Under the pieces are notes generated by a model. That model did not search any database. It was given only the letters and a program-made list of their open reading frames with translations, and was not told the origin of the DNA. From the NCBI GenBank assembly GCA_963383645.1, contig OY726559.1, positions 107,780,735 through 107,844,734 on the forward strand: DNA of 64,000 nt, written 5' to 3'. Positions 20,916 to 32,155 of the stretch are shown one piece after another (within the stretch, counting starts at the first letter, position 1; each line of letters begins with the position of its first letter). The stretch comes from Muscardinus avellanarius. Taxonomy: Eukaryota > Chordata > Mammalia > Rodentia > Gliridae. A program made the position numbers and the translations under genes.

Positions 20916-22470
20916 CTTATCGAATTGCAGATCTTTCTGGTGTTTATAGAATTGTGATCCCACCAGAAGTAACTTCAGTTCAAATATTGTTCAATGTTAG
21001 GTTAGACTAGCATTACTCCAGAAAAATACAAGAAACCCAACTTTGAGTTAATCACAAAGATGACTGAGAATCTGAAAATGAAGAGTACTGTATGTTACAA
21101 GAATAAACCCGGTGGAATAAGTTTGATCAATACACCCATATTTTTTTCACTTGAACCTCTGTCTTCCCCACCACCCTGTCCTGAGACCCATCTCCCCATC
21201 TCCAAATACCATTTTTTTTCAAGTTCCTTTTGGATTTGGGCACATTAAACATAGCTCACCAACCAATTTACTTCTAGTTTTGAAGCCCTCTTTCTCTGCA
21301 TCAGGAAAGTCTAGATGGTTTGTCAGGTGTACATGTTCTTAGTGTGTGCCAAATCACTGGGGAAGGAATATAAGATTTTCTGGTGTCCAGGTGAGCCAGT
21401 GGAATGTTATAAATGTCTGAGATACAAATTGACTATTTTTGTGAAAAGATTCTCTGTTACAACTGAAACCTAGTTGGGAAGGTGATCAGGAGACTTTCTC
21501 TTCCCTGACAAGAAATCCCGGGGCAATGAAGTTTGTTTTTTAAGCAGGTCTGGTTGCCAATGAATTCAGTATGACTAGATATCACAATTTAAATTCCAGG
21601 AAACTTCTATTAAAAAGGAAACCCTTGAAACATGACCTTTTATGGTCATAAAATCTTATGCCATTTACCACCTGCAATAATGACTGAACATCTTGATTCA
21701 GGTTCACATACTAAACCGCTGATAAAAACAGGATCATTAGGAGCACCTCTAAGGTTTTGTAATCAGCATGAGCTGTCATCAGTACATTATCTCTGTTGTC
21801 TTCCTGTTTATTATGATAATGATAGCAAAGTCCTCTGTGGGTAAGGTGGTGGTCATGGAAATATCCACTACATATTCCTTTTGGATAGCTGAACAGAACA
21901 AAAGACAAATGTAAAGTCTCAACATTAAATGTAGGAGGCAAAGATGGCTTCATTCTAAACTTGAGACCCTTCTCTACTTCACAAAATGCTCTGTTCCCCA
22001 TCACCCTCTTTTCTTAAAGCACAAATGTCCAAAATGAATAAGGATAAAAGGATTATGTGTCAGAAAGTTTCATGATGACACAGATGTTTATTTTCATGTA
22101 AGTCATGATTTCCCCCGATATTTCAGAGTTTCAAAATAGTCTAGTATAATTTTTGTCCAAAACCCGGATCTATAAATATACAATCATTAGGGGTAGGTCT
22201 ATTATATGGAACTGAAGAACTAAGAAAATTCTCTAGATAATTTGTTGTGGATTTTTATAATCAATAATACATTCTAGCTGCTAAACTTCTCTTCTGCTAA
22301 GGAAAATATTATATTTAGGTGATGATAAGCTACAGAACTTCAATGTCTTTTTGTTCTTTGTGCCTGAGTAGGTTACAAATATAGAGAACTCCCTCCTTTC
22401 TTTCTTGTCTTCATATTATATGCAAGTAAAACCCTATAAGAAATTCATCCAAATTATTGACAATTATCTG

Positions 22471-22471
<1 letters not shown>
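20916..22471. other. Low-copy DNA, no gene seen
   Basis: Overlapping 60-97 residue frames occur at 21060-21342 and 21632-22004 on both strands, without motifs. Nothing else was recognised. Confidence 0.4.
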
Positions 22472-22522
<51 letters not shown>

Positions 22523-22680
22523 GAATTGAGTCCAGGGGCAGTCTAACTTCAAGCTATACCCCCAGCCTCTTTTCTTTTAACAAGTTCTCACTAAGTTGCT
22601 GAGGCTGGCCTGAAATTTATAATCTTCCTGTCTCAGCCTCCCAAGTACTAGAATTATAGATGTGTGTCATCACGCCCACC
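22472..22680 (-). mobile_element. SINE with a (TG)n tail
   Basis: (TG)n at 22473-22515 (a (CA)n tail on the element strand) is followed by 'ttactaggaattgagtccag', 'ctgaggctggcctgaaattt' and 'gtgtcatcacgcccacc'. It is a diverged copy. Confidence 0.8.
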
Positions 22681-22744
22681 TTCACAATTAACTATGAATA
22701 GTGGGATGAAGAATTATGCATTTTTATATTTTCACATATTCTGA

Positions 22745-23728
22745 CTGGAAAACTAATCACTTTTATTTTTTTATTGCTGCATTATAGTCATATGTTTTAA
22801 TGGAGTACAAGATGGTAGGGAAATACATGCACACATCACTCATTTAGCCCTTCCCCAATTCCCACCTCGTTCCCTCCCCCCTCCCTTCTTTTTGGCTTAG
22901 TGATTGACTTTAGTATATTTATGAATATATATCATGTACATTAGGGAATTTTCCTCTTCTTCCCCCCATCTCCTCAGTTAAGGCTTCATTATTTGCTCAT
23001 CTATAGTTTCTTCTTCTTCATCTAGAGTTCCTCCTATGACCCATTTTCTCCCTACCTTCCACATATTAGGGAGAGCATCCAATTTCTCACTTTTTGTGAC
23101 TGACTAATCTCAATTAGCATAATGTTTTCCAGTTCCATCCATTTCCCTGTAAATGACATAATATTGTTCTTGTTTATGGAAGAGTAAATTTTTGTTGTGT
23201 ACATATCCGATAGTTTTGTAATCCATTTACAAAACTATGGACATCTTGGCTGGTTCCAAAGTTTGGCAATTGTGAATTGTGCAGCTATAATTAGTTGAAT
23301 AGTTTAGTTTCCGTTATTTTGGGTAGATACCCAGAAGTGGCATTGCTGGATCAAACGGTAGATTTGTTGCCATTCTTCTAAGGATCCTCCATACTGTTTT
23401 CCAAAGTGGTTGTACTAATTTGCAATCCCACCAGCAATGTATTCGAGTTCCCACTTCTCCACATGCTCATCAGTATTTGTTGCTGTTTGTGTTTTTAATG
23501 ACTGCCATTCTTGGAATTAGGTGAAATCTCAGGATAGTTTTGATTTGCATCTCTCTGATTGCTAATGATGATAAGCATTTTTCCATTTCGCCATTTGAAT
23601 TTCTTCTTTTGTGAAGTTTCTATTCAGATCACTTGCCCACTTTGATTGGGCTATTTGTTTTCTTAGCTGTGAGTTTCTTGACTTCTCTGTATATTCTAGG
23701 TATTAGTCCTCTCACTTTTCAAATAAGG
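22745..23728 (-). mobile_element. L1 3' end and ORF2 C-terminal part
   Basis: The left edge 'ttttatttttttattgctgc' is the tail. The 3'UTR follows, including 'ccctcccccctcccttcttt' near 22874. Next come ORF2 3' codons in antisense: 'acccagaagtggcattgctg' near 23329 and 'ccaaagtggttgtactaatt' near 23401. Homology stops near 23728. Confidence 0.8.
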
Positions 23729-23734
23729 CTGAAA

Positions 23735-23768
23735 TAGTGACAAAATACAAAGAAAAAAGACCCAAAAA

Positions 23769-23812
<44 letters not shown>

Positions 23813-23910
23813 AAAGAAACGATGTGGTGGTGCATGGTTGTAATCCCAGTACTTGGGAGGCTAAGAGAGGAGAATTGCAGGTTCACAGCCAGCCTCAGCT
23901 ACTTAATGAG
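23735..23910 (+). mobile_element. SINE left half preceded by (GAAA)n
   Basis: (GAAA)n at 23770-23817 is followed by 'gatgtggtggtgcatggttg' and 'agccagcctcagctacttaa'. Only the B1-like half is present. It separates two blocks of minus-strand L1. Confidence 0.75.
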
Positions 23911-24385
23911 GTCTCCATTAGCACGATATATCTTTTTCCATCCTTTCACTTTTATTCTATGAATATCTTTGTGAGTTTCGTGGAAGCAGCATATATTTGG
24001 ATTAAGTCTTTTAATCCCCATTGTCAGTCTATGTGTTTTAATTGGTGAGTTATGTCCTTTGACATTCAGTGTTATTATTTAGATGTGATTTTTGTTTCCT
24101 GACATTTTGTGTTCTATTTTCTGTTTGATATAATGTTATTTATTTTTTTCTTAGTTGCCCCACTGATCAAATTTCTCTCTTCTCTGATTCTGAAATTTAT
24201 TTCATTTTTTCTTCTTCAGGATTTATTTCTTTAAGTATTTTCTCTAGTGCTGGCTAAGTATTCTTGAATTTTTTGAGATTCTGCTTATCTTGAAACACTT
24301 TTATTTCTCCACCAATTTTAAATAATAACCTCCCAGATATAGCAGTTTTGGTTAGAAGTTGTTTTCTTCCTGGGTCTGGATTACA
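23911..24385 (-). pseudogene. L1 ORF2 start and ORF1/ORF2 spacer
   Basis: 'ttttaattggtgagttatgt' and 'cctttgacattcagtgttat' match the block found downstream of ORF1 near 8885-8930. The 3' end of ORF1 follows from about 24150. Confidence 0.65.
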
Positions 24386-24996
24386 TCATTCCTGTCTCTT
24401 CTGGCATTTGTGACTTGGGTTGCAAAGTCTGGAGTGATCTTTATTGTTTTGCCCCTGAATGTCACTGTACTTTTTTCTCACTGCTTTTAAGATTCTTTCC
24501 TTAACCTCTGTGTTGGTCATTTTGATTATTACATGGCGTGGGGAGGTTCTTGTTTGATCTTGTCTTAACGGTGTTCTGTATGTCTCTTGTATATGGATGT
24601 CCAAGTCTCTTTCCATGTTTGAAAATTCTCTGAAATTATTTCTTTTAAGAGATTACAGATATCCGTGGTCTGTGCCTCTATTCCTTCTTCAATTGCTTTT
24701 ATCCATAAGTTAGGACATTTCATATTGTGCCATAGTTCTTGAAAGTTTTGGTTCTGTTGTAGTGTCTTCTGTATACTGTTGACTGTGCTTTCAGTTTTGA
24801 ATGAACTGTCTTCTAACAGTGATATTCTGTTCTCCATTTCATCTAATCTTCCAGAATTTCTTTCTATTGCTGTCATTTCATTTTTTGACTCACATTTTAT
24901 TCCAGGCCTCTTTCTGATTTTTCTTAATGTCTCAATTTCCTCTTTCATTTCCTGTACACTCACTTTGAGATTTTTCATCATATTCAAGATCAGCAT
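24386..24996 (-). pseudogene. L1 ORF1 pseudogene, older family
   Basis: Two overlapping open stretches (24996-24565 and 24616-24386, minus strand) together show an L1 ORF1 layout. There is a charged coiled-coil region with 'RLDEMENRISLLEDSSF'. The central RNA-binding region has 'WIKAIEEGIE' where the family has RIIGI-E. The C-terminal region has 'ETYRTPLRQDQTRTSPRHVI'. A frameshift near 24610 separates the two stretches. The sequence differs clearly from the ORF1 at 50814-51918, so it represents an older L1 lineage. No function is expected. Confidence 0.8.
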
Positions 24997-25600
24997 TCAG
25001 AATTCTTCTTGCATTTCTTGTACGTCAGTATTCATGATTTCTGTTATTTCTTCACTATTCCTAGTTCTCATATTTCCATGGTTCTCAGCCTTGTTTTTCT
25101 GATGTCTTTGTATCTTTTCTTTTTGTGGGAATTATGTCTGATTCAATCTTAGTAGTAGGAATTTAGAGGTGTCAGCAGGTTCATGCACAGGTAAGTAGTG
25201 TTTTTTCAATGGTAAAGGTTAGGTGAGGGGGTAGGAGCTGGGGTTATGGGTACAGGATTCGGGTAAAATAGAGGATATGATTAAGTTGAGTAAGAATTTA
25301 AGTATAATAAGGTAGTGTCTGGTTGAGAACGAGAGATGGTGATATAGTAGGATTCTTGGAGTTAATATAGAGTATTTAGATATGGAGATATGAAATAGCT
25401 TGAGTACAAAACAAAGATATAATAAGGGAAAAAAGAGGAGAGCAGATAGGATAGAGGGAGGAAGCTTATAAAAGAGTGGGGAAGGGAGCAAACAAATATG
25501 CATGTAATGACAAAACAAGCAAAATAACCTAACAGTTGTAAGGTTAAATCAAAAGCAAAAAGTAATCAAAAATAGCAGTACTGCTAATTTACATGTAATT
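24997..25600 (-). mobile_element. Probable L1 5' region, upstream of ORF1
   Basis: It continues upstream of ORF1 on the minus strand. Beyond about 25200 I see no similarity to the 5'UTR at 9947-12039. The boundary of the element is unknown. Confidence 0.4.
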
Positions 25601-25656
25601 AAATTACATGTAAATTTACATGTAATTATATGGGCCCTTAAAAGGGCCCATATAAT
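25585..25656. repeat. Cluster of perfect palindromes
   Basis: Two copies of 'ttacatgtaa'-type palindromes (25589-25625) precede a perfect hairpin: arms 25625-25639 ('attatatgggccctt') and 25642-25656 with a 2-base loop. Confidence 0.85.
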
Positions 25657-25852
25657 GTCTGTTATCTGTAGTATCTTCTGGAGTATGTTCCAATATCTCT
25701 CATTTGCTCCATAACCTATTGTCAGCTTTTGGACCCACTTTATAAGTGTTTTTACCCCTCTCTCACCTCTGACCACTTTGTGTTCAGGTGTCAGGGCAAC
25801 AGTTGTAACAGTAAATTAGTTCCGCATAGGCTCAGGCTTCTGCATTTTTCTG

Positions 25853-25961
25853 GCCCTGGGCTCTACACTTTCCAGCCCTGGGCTCTGCACTCTTTGGCAC
25901 TGGGCTCCATGCCTTCCAGTCTTGGGCTCTGCACTCTCCACCCTTTGTTCTGAGCTATCCA
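25853..25961 (+). repeat. 22-bp minisatellite, five units
   Basis: Units of 'gccctgggctctacactttc'-type sequence start at 25853, 25875, 25897, 25919 and 25941, an exact 22-bp register. It lies in the presumed L1 5' flank and may belong to that 5'UTR. Confidence 0.8.
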
Positions 25962-26047
25962 ACTTATGCTGAGAAATTGTTACCTATTTTATATCTTTGG
26001 ATAGTACTTTTTCCTTAGTCACTGCATATTTTCTCTTCATAATTCTT

Positions 26048-26254
26048 TTTTTTAACGGGTCTGAAGATGGAACCCAGGGGCATTTGACCTCCGTGCTACA
26101 CCCCCTGCCCTATTTTTTATTCTTTATTTTGAAACAGGGTCTCACTAAGTTGTGGAGGACCTCACTAAGTAGCTGAGGCTGTCTGCAAACTGCAATCCTC
26201 TGGTCACAGCTTCCTGAATGCTGGGATTACAAGCATGCACCACCATGCCCGGCT
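26048..26254 (-). mobile_element. Dimeric SINE with 14-bp duplication
   Basis: A complete minus-strand dimer ('ggaacccaggggcatttgac' to 'ccaccatgcccggct'). It is flanked by 'tcttcataattctt' at 26034-26047 and 26255-26268, an exact match. Confidence 0.93.
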
Positions 26255-26268
26255 TCTTCATAATTCTT

Positions 26269-26786
26269 ATTATCTAATATTACTCTTTTAACTCTAAAAT
26301 CCATATTTCTTAATCTTTCATTAACATTTCTATCTCTTTATCTAAACTTGTGCTGCATTCTTAGGACTAATCTCTACTCTTTCTAGTACTAACCATATAC
26401 CAAAATTTGCACTCCAAAACTTCCTTTTCATAGTCTACAGCTCTGGCTCCTATTACTTTATAAATATTTAAATTTCAGTTTCTTCTTTTTTGGGATTATA
26501 TAATACCAGAGTCTAGAATCCCTTTGTATTTTTAATTTTATGCATGTTCATATATAAAAGGTAGAGACATTCAAGATAAACCAGGATGGAGACAAGCCCC
26601 TAAATCATGTCAAGAATTTATTTTTCTAAAAATATCTTTATTTCATTCTCACTCTTATTGATAACACTTTTACTGTGTAAAGAATTCTAGATTTCTATTT
26701 CTTCTCAGAATTGTAAGGAATGTGACACAAATTGAGGACTCTGTGTAGATAATGTAGGTGGTCTTAAAATATCTGAAGTGTGTTCT
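26269..26786. other. AT-rich low-copy DNA
   Basis: Nothing was recognised. Confidence 0.4.
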
Positions 26787-26787
26787 A

Positions 26788-26822
<35 letters not shown>

Positions 26823-27278
26823 AGAAGAAGAAGAAGAAGAAGAAGAAGAAGAAGAAGAAGAAGAAGAAGGAGGAAGGAGGAGAAGAAAGAAAGAGAAGGA
26901 AGAAAAAGGAAAAGGATATGGAGAAGGAGGAGGAGGAGGAGGGGGAGGAGGAGGAGGAGGAGGAGGAGGAGGAGAAAGAAAGAAAGAGAAGGAAGAAAAA
27001 GGAGAAGGATATGGAGAAGGAGGAGGAGGAGGAGAAGGAGGAGGAGGAAGAGAAAGAAAAAGAAGGATGAGGAGGAGGAAGAGGAGGAAGGAGGAGGAGG
27101 AGAAGAAGAAGAAGAAGAAGAAGAAGAAGAAGAAGAAGAAGAAGAAGAAGAAGAAGAAGAAGAAGAAGAAGAAAGAGGAGGAGGAGGAGGAGGAGGAGGA
27201 GGAGAAGAAGAAGAAGAAGAAGAAGAAGAAGAAGAAGAAGAAGAAGAAGAAGAAGAAGAAGAAGAAGAAGAAGAAGAA
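26787..27278 (+). repeat. 492-bp near-pure purine tract, (GAA)n/(GGA)n
   Basis: The tract has only five pyrimidines, all T (26917, 26919, 27010, 27012, 27068). Long (GAA)n blocks flank (GGA)n blocks. A non-repeat motif around 'aagagaaggaagaaaaagg' and 'aggatatggagaagg' occurs twice, 93 bp apart, so segmental duplication as well as slippage built the tract. Open frames of 170-209 residues on both strands are homopolymers (E, R, K or S, L, F) and not proteins. Confidence 0.95.
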
Positions 27279-27435
27279 TCTTGTAAACTAGAAGTAGGAC
27301 TACCATGTGCCTGCTGCAATGGCTTCTGCTTCACATAGGGAAGGCTCTCCCAACATTAAGAAAGGTATGGACTCTTTCAAGGGGGACAAAGACCCCTATA
27401 TTTGAAGAAATTTCCTAGTATAAAAAGGACAAGAA

Positions 27436-27641
27436 GACGGGCGTGGTGGTGCATGCTTGTAATCCCTGCGCTTGGGAGGCTGAGACAGGAGGATCGCACA
27501 GGTTCAAAGCCAGCCTCTGCTACTTAGTGAGACTCTCAGTAACTTAGTGAGACTCTGCTTCAAATAAAGTATAAAATAGGTTTAGAAATGTAACCCAGAG
27601 GTAGAAAAGCCTCTGGGTTCCACCCCCAGTACCACACAAAA
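27436..27641 (+). mobile_element. Dimeric SINE with 14-bp duplication
   Basis: It starts 'gacgggcgtggtggtgcatg' and ends 'ccacccccagtaccacac' plus an A-run. It is flanked by 'aaaaaggacaagaa' at 27422-27435 and 27642-27655. Confidence 0.92.
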
Positions 27642-27659
27642 AAAAAGGACAAGAAATGG

Positions 27660-28137
27660 AGACAGCCATCTGGCAAGGATATTATAGAAGGGAATAGCAT
27701 GTCATGTGATTATTGAAATTATTAGGATTCCAGAACTGAGTCTCTATAATTCCTTTACAACACCTAGGTATAATTTTGCAGAATTGGTTATACGCCAACA
27801 TGTTTAGTGTTTATTGATTAAGGGAAGACCTTTTATGTACTATTGAGGTCCTAAAATCTCAGTGTCTTCTATCTCTGACTCATATTATGTGAGGGTTACA
27901 GTTTGGCTATGTCTTTGCTAGGCTGTGCTGGAAACATTTCAGCTTAGGTGACACCATGTGTCTCCTCATTCTGTTATTCGGGCTAAAGATCAGCCACTAA
28001 CTGGGCATGCAGTTCTTGAAGTAGAGAGCAGAAACTCAAATGGGTGGGTGGATCAGAGGTAAACCATGTATGCACCTGTGCTTGGATGTGGCTTGTGTCA
28101 TATGCTCATATTCCCAATGGCCAAAGCATGTTCTAAG
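27660..28137. other. Low-copy DNA, nothing recognised
   Basis: No gene or repeat was supported. Confidence 0.4.
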
Positions 28138-28665
28138 CCAATCTCAAAGATGATGGCACATGGATAGCAGCACAATTTGTAATAGCCAAAATATGGAACC
28201 AACCCAGATCACCATCAACAGATGAATGGACAGCAAAACTGTGGGAAATACACACAATGGAATTCTATTCAGCCATAAAGAAGAACAAAATTATATCATT
28301 TGCAAGAAGATGGAAAGCCCTGGAGAGCATCATGTTAAGTGAGATCAGCCAAGCACAGAAGGAGAAGGAACATATGTTTCCTCTAATATGCCCAAACTAG
28401 AAAACACAAAGGATACCAGTGGGACTCCAGATATTAGAGGGGAAATACTAGCTAAGTTTTAATGGAAAGATAGGAGAGGAGAAAGGCCGATCTTGATTAA
28501 TGAGGGTCTACACCTGAACATGTGTAAAATTATGAATAAGACATGGTTAACCTGGACAACCATTGGTGGGAGGGGGGAAGAGAAAACGGGGGCAGGGGGG
28601 AGAGGGCACCAAATATAGTGTAAATGTATACTATTTATGTTCAATAAAAAAATTGTTAAAAAAAG
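28138..28665 (+). mobile_element. L1 3' end, 5'-truncated
   Basis: 'atcaacagatgaatggacag' and 'ggaattctattcagccataa' are the end of ORF2 and start of the 3'UTR. 'gggaggggggaagagaaaac' near 28568 is the purine-rich segment. The copy ends at a weak A-rich tail. It has no 50-bp repeat at its 5' side. Confidence 0.8.
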
Positions 28666-29148
28666 GAAATTTTAAAAAATGCTATTAAAAACCTTAACAA
28701 GGCAGGAAAGAGCCAGTGGTATGCTAGAACCAGCTCACAGTGACTTTCAACACCTTTTTTTTAAAAAAACTTTAGGAATGTGACCATTTGATTCTTAAAT
28801 CATCAATATATTGAAATGGAAATATTCACACCATGGAAGATGGAAAATGAACAAATTGAACTTCCCTTACCTCTCCTGCCTTCAGACTGTTTGTTAAACA
28901 TTTACTAGCAGACTTCTAGAGGGTAACCAAAAAATAAAACCTGGCCACCACTGTTTCCATGGCAACCAACATCTCAAGGAGCCCTACCATAACAAGGGAT
29001 GAAAGTACTTTAAAAATTCTTCAAGGTATGTCTCTCCTCTTTTCCAAAAGGGCATCGTGCTGATTTTCTTAGCTCTGTGAAAAGAATCAGTATCTGCTAA
29101 ATCCTTCTGAATCACCTTTCTGGCACAAGTGGAAACAAAATGAAAAGT

Positions 29149-29149
<1 letters not shown>
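28666..29149. other. Low-copy DNA with an X-box-like palindrome
   Basis: 'gtttccatggcaac' (28953-28966) differs at one base from the palindromic RFX X-box GTTGCCATGGCAAC. A site this short can occur by chance. No gene was seen. Confidence 0.35.
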
Positions 29150-29218
<69 letters not shown>

Positions 29219-29290
29219 GAAGAAAGGAAGAAAGGAAGAAAGGAAGAAAGGAAGAAAGGGAGAAAGGGAGAAAGGGAGAAAGAAAGAAAG
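29150..29290 (+). repeat. (GAAA)n microsatellite grading into (GGAAGAAA)n
   Basis: About 140 bp of pure (GAAA) grades to the right into 'ggaagaaa' and 'gggagaaa' units. Open frames through it are KE or SF repeats. Confidence 0.95.
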
Positions 29291-30195
29291 ACTATTCATC
29301 CTTTGTATCTCTCATGAGCTCAGCTTAGGGTTTCCATTCCTTGGCAACATATTTGACACTAAAGCTACTGCCAGTTCCCACTTCTTCCAGCTACTTTGAG
29401 TGTAACCAGTAAAACATTTCCATGCATTTCTGCTTTCTTGGCAACCTATGTGAGCCTTTGGGACGGCTTCCAGACTGGGCCCCCCACTTTAGCAAGCAGC
29501 CCCTTTCTTAAATGAAACTCTAATTGAGTCCAACGTTTTCTTTCCTGCAGTGTGGGCTGCATAGTGGCAAGTGCTGTCACATAAAGAACCCCAGGGATGA
29601 AGGCTGGGCTTCCTCCAACCCCACACCATCATCTGCCCACCTCCACACTCGCCAATTGACCTACACTGTCAAGATTTCCTAAGCCAGTGCCTGAAGTCAG
29701 GGGCATTTGTGGATTCCCCCTGGAGAATATCCCATCTTAGGGAAGAGGGAAGGATTAGGAGAAGCCAACTTAAAAGGCTTTAGCAGAGCTGTCCCAAGAA
29801 AGCACCCGTGCTGTTTCTGCACAAAACCCTTGGCCATTCTCCCCCTTTGTCCTTCCTCTGTTGCTCCTAATTTCCCCCTCTTGGCCTCTGCCGCCTTCCC
29901 CACCTCCACCACCCTCACAGGGCTGGTTCCAATTGCAAGACTGTTCTGCAGCAGTCTCTGGCAAAGGGAGTGAAAGGTGCCGACAAAGAGGCCTCTCCAC
30001 AGCTCCCTTTTCACAAGAAGCATGTATCCAATTAAAGGATTTTAATTAAAATGCTTTCTGTAGCATCCTGTTTCTCCTCAGTGTTATAAATTAAACTTGA
30101 CATTCTCTGATTTAACAGGTGGGTGAGATTATTCTGAAAGCTGCCAGATGAGAGGAAATAGAAGTGAAGCCGAGGGAAGCTGTGTGCCTGGAAGC
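29291..30195. other. Low-copy, moderately G+C-rich non-coding DNA
   Basis: No repeat was recognised over 900 bp. Short frames on both strands at 29697-30049 lack motifs. 'ccaattaaaggattttaatt' near 30028 carries TAATT-type homeodomain-like sites. It could be conserved non-coding DNA, but only comparison would tell. Confidence 0.35.
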
Positions 30196-30197
30196 AT

Positions 30198-30199
<2 letters not shown>

Positions 30200-30241
<42 letters not shown>
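30200..30241 (+). repeat. (TG)n microsatellite
   Basis: About 19 TG units are followed by a short inverted 'cacacaca'. Confidence 0.95.
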
Positions 30242-30421
30242 ACACACATGCATGGGCACATGCCCACTAAGCACTTCTATACTTATGTAAATGCACAGTT
30301 ATGTGTGCATGTGTCGGTCTTTAAATTGGCTTAAAATTGTTTGGTTTCGAGTAGGAAAGTCATGATACAACAAAAGGGCTATGAAAAGAATATAGAATCA
30401 CAATCTTAAACATTAGACACA

Positions 30422-30640
30422 GCTGGGCATGGTGGCACATGCTTGTAATCCCAGCATTCGGGAGGCTGAGACTGGAGGATCGCGGTTCGCGGACAACCTC
30501 AGCTACTTAGTGAGGACCTCTGCAACTCAGTGAGACCCTGTTTCAAAATAAGTAATAAAAAAAAAATAGGGCAGGAGGTGTAGCTCGGAGGTCAAATGTC
30601 CCTGGGTTCCAACCCCAGACCCGCAAAAAAAAAAAAAAAA
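30422..30640 (+). mobile_element. Dimeric SINE with 10-bp duplication
   Basis: A full-length dimer ending in a 17-base A-run. It is flanked by 'attagacaca' (30412-30421 and 30641-30650). The long tail and exact duplication suggest a young copy. Confidence 0.92.
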
Positions 30641-30650
30641 ATTAGACACA

Positions 30651-31020
30651 TATACAACACATTCCTACAACCTCAGCCAGCAGTATACGTCTGACTTTTC
30701 CTGTTAGTGTTGGTCCACTTCTAAGTATTGGCCATAAAAGATCTGGAAGCTCTGTGTTGTTTTCTATAAAGGATGTTTAATTCATGTTACTTATCCAAGG
30801 GGATAAGGAGAGAGGAGTCTTGGTATTGTCGTTAACAATTACAGGTTTGATCTCCTCTTCTTCCTTGGTACTTTAGTCAGTTATCAAATTTAATGATCTA
30901 AGGAGTTCTTACATCATGCATTCCACTTTTGGGAGTATGCTGACCACTTAAGACTCCCTTGTTCTGAAAGGGTAGCTTACTCACAAACCTAATCCTTGTA
31001 GGGTATTATCTAAATTCTAG
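30651..31020. other. Low-copy DNA, nothing recognised
   Basis: No gene or repeat was supported. Confidence 0.4.
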
Positions 31021-31026
31021 GTAGTT

Positions 31027-31220
31027 GCTGGGCATGGTGGGAAATACCTGTATTCCCCATACTTGGGTGTATGAGACAAGAGGATTGAAGATTCGAAGCC
31101 AGACTCAGCAACTTAGCAAGACCCTGTTTCAAATAAAAAGGTTGGTGTATAACTCATAGGTAGAATGCCTTTGTGTTCACTGCCTAGTGATACACACACA
31201 CACACACACACAAAAAAAAA
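31027..31220 (+). mobile_element. Diverged dimeric SINE with (CA)n tail
   Basis: 'gctgggcatggtgggaaata' to 'cactgcctagtgatacacac', with a (CA)n-A tail. Confidence 0.8.
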
Positions 31221-31711
31221 AATTATGTGGTATCAATGTTCTGGACTTCTCTAAACCTGCCTCTTCCTTCCAGAATCTGTTTCATGACACCCTCTCTGAC
31301 TGCATCAATATAAACTTGCTAGATAAATGCCTGCCATGTTTTTTCATTTATTCAACAGGATAAATCAGGTGTTCTGATATTAGTGGCATAGCAGTAAATG
31401 ATAAGAAAATAAGTATAGATTCTGTGGTGTATACACTATAAAAGAAAATCAAAGCTAGCTGAGGTGGACAGAGTATTGTTTGCATCTTCATTTAATTCTG
31501 CTATTCTTAAAGTTTTACATGATTATGTTTCATTTCTCCAATGGATTGTTATTTCCTTGAGGATAGGAATTAGGAATTATGTCTTTTTATGTCTATGCTT
31601 TTCTTTCTTTTTGATAACTCTATTCTTTTGAGGTAATAGCACAACAGCAGAAGCACCATTGAGTAAGAGAAGGCCTCACTGCACATTTCAAAGTAAAATA
31701 TTACTCGATTT
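31221..31711. other. Low-copy DNA, possible LINE-2 traces
   Basis: 'catgacaccctctctgactg' near 31284 and 'tccttgaggataggaattag' near 31554 resemble LINE-2 3' segments, but too weakly for a firm call. Confidence 0.35.
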
Positions 31712-31922
31712 TGTGTGTGTGTGTGGTACTAGGGATGGAACCCAGGGGCATTCTACCTCTGAGCTGTACCCCTAGCCCTATTTTTTATTCTTTATTTTGA
31801 AACAAGGTCTCACTGAATTGCAGAGGGCCTCACTAAGTAGCTGAGACTGGCCTCAAACCATGATCCTCCAGTCTCAGCCTCCAAAATGCTGGGATTACAA
31901 GTGTGTGCCACCACGCTGGCTA
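31712..31922 (-). mobile_element. Dimeric SINE, minus strand
   Basis: 'ggtactagggatggaaccca' to 'gtgtgccaccacgctggc', with a short (GT)n at the tail side. Confidence 0.87.
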
Positions 31923-31969
31923 CTCAGTATATTTTGATTAATATAATAGTATCTTACCTTCTCTTCTCA

Positions 31970-32155
31970 ATTTTTTATAATGGTGATTGAACCCAGGGGC
32001 ATTATACCCCTGAGCTATATCCAAAACTCTTTTTTTTTTTTATTTTGAAACAGTTGCTGAGGGTCTCACTAAAGTTGCTGAGACTGGCCTTGTACCTGTC
32101 TCACCCTTCCGAGTATTAGGATTACAGGTGTGCGCCACCACACTGGGTGGCTTGA
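31970..32155 (-). mobile_element. Diverged dimeric SINE, minus strand
   Basis: 'gattgaacccaggggcatta' to 'gtgtgcgccaccacactggg', with an internal deletion in the left half. Confidence 0.82.

Noticed and set aside
26705..27338. Open frames of 170-209 residues on both strands
   Set aside because: They are translations of the GAA/GGA tract (runs of E, R, K, G or S, L, F) with no other content.
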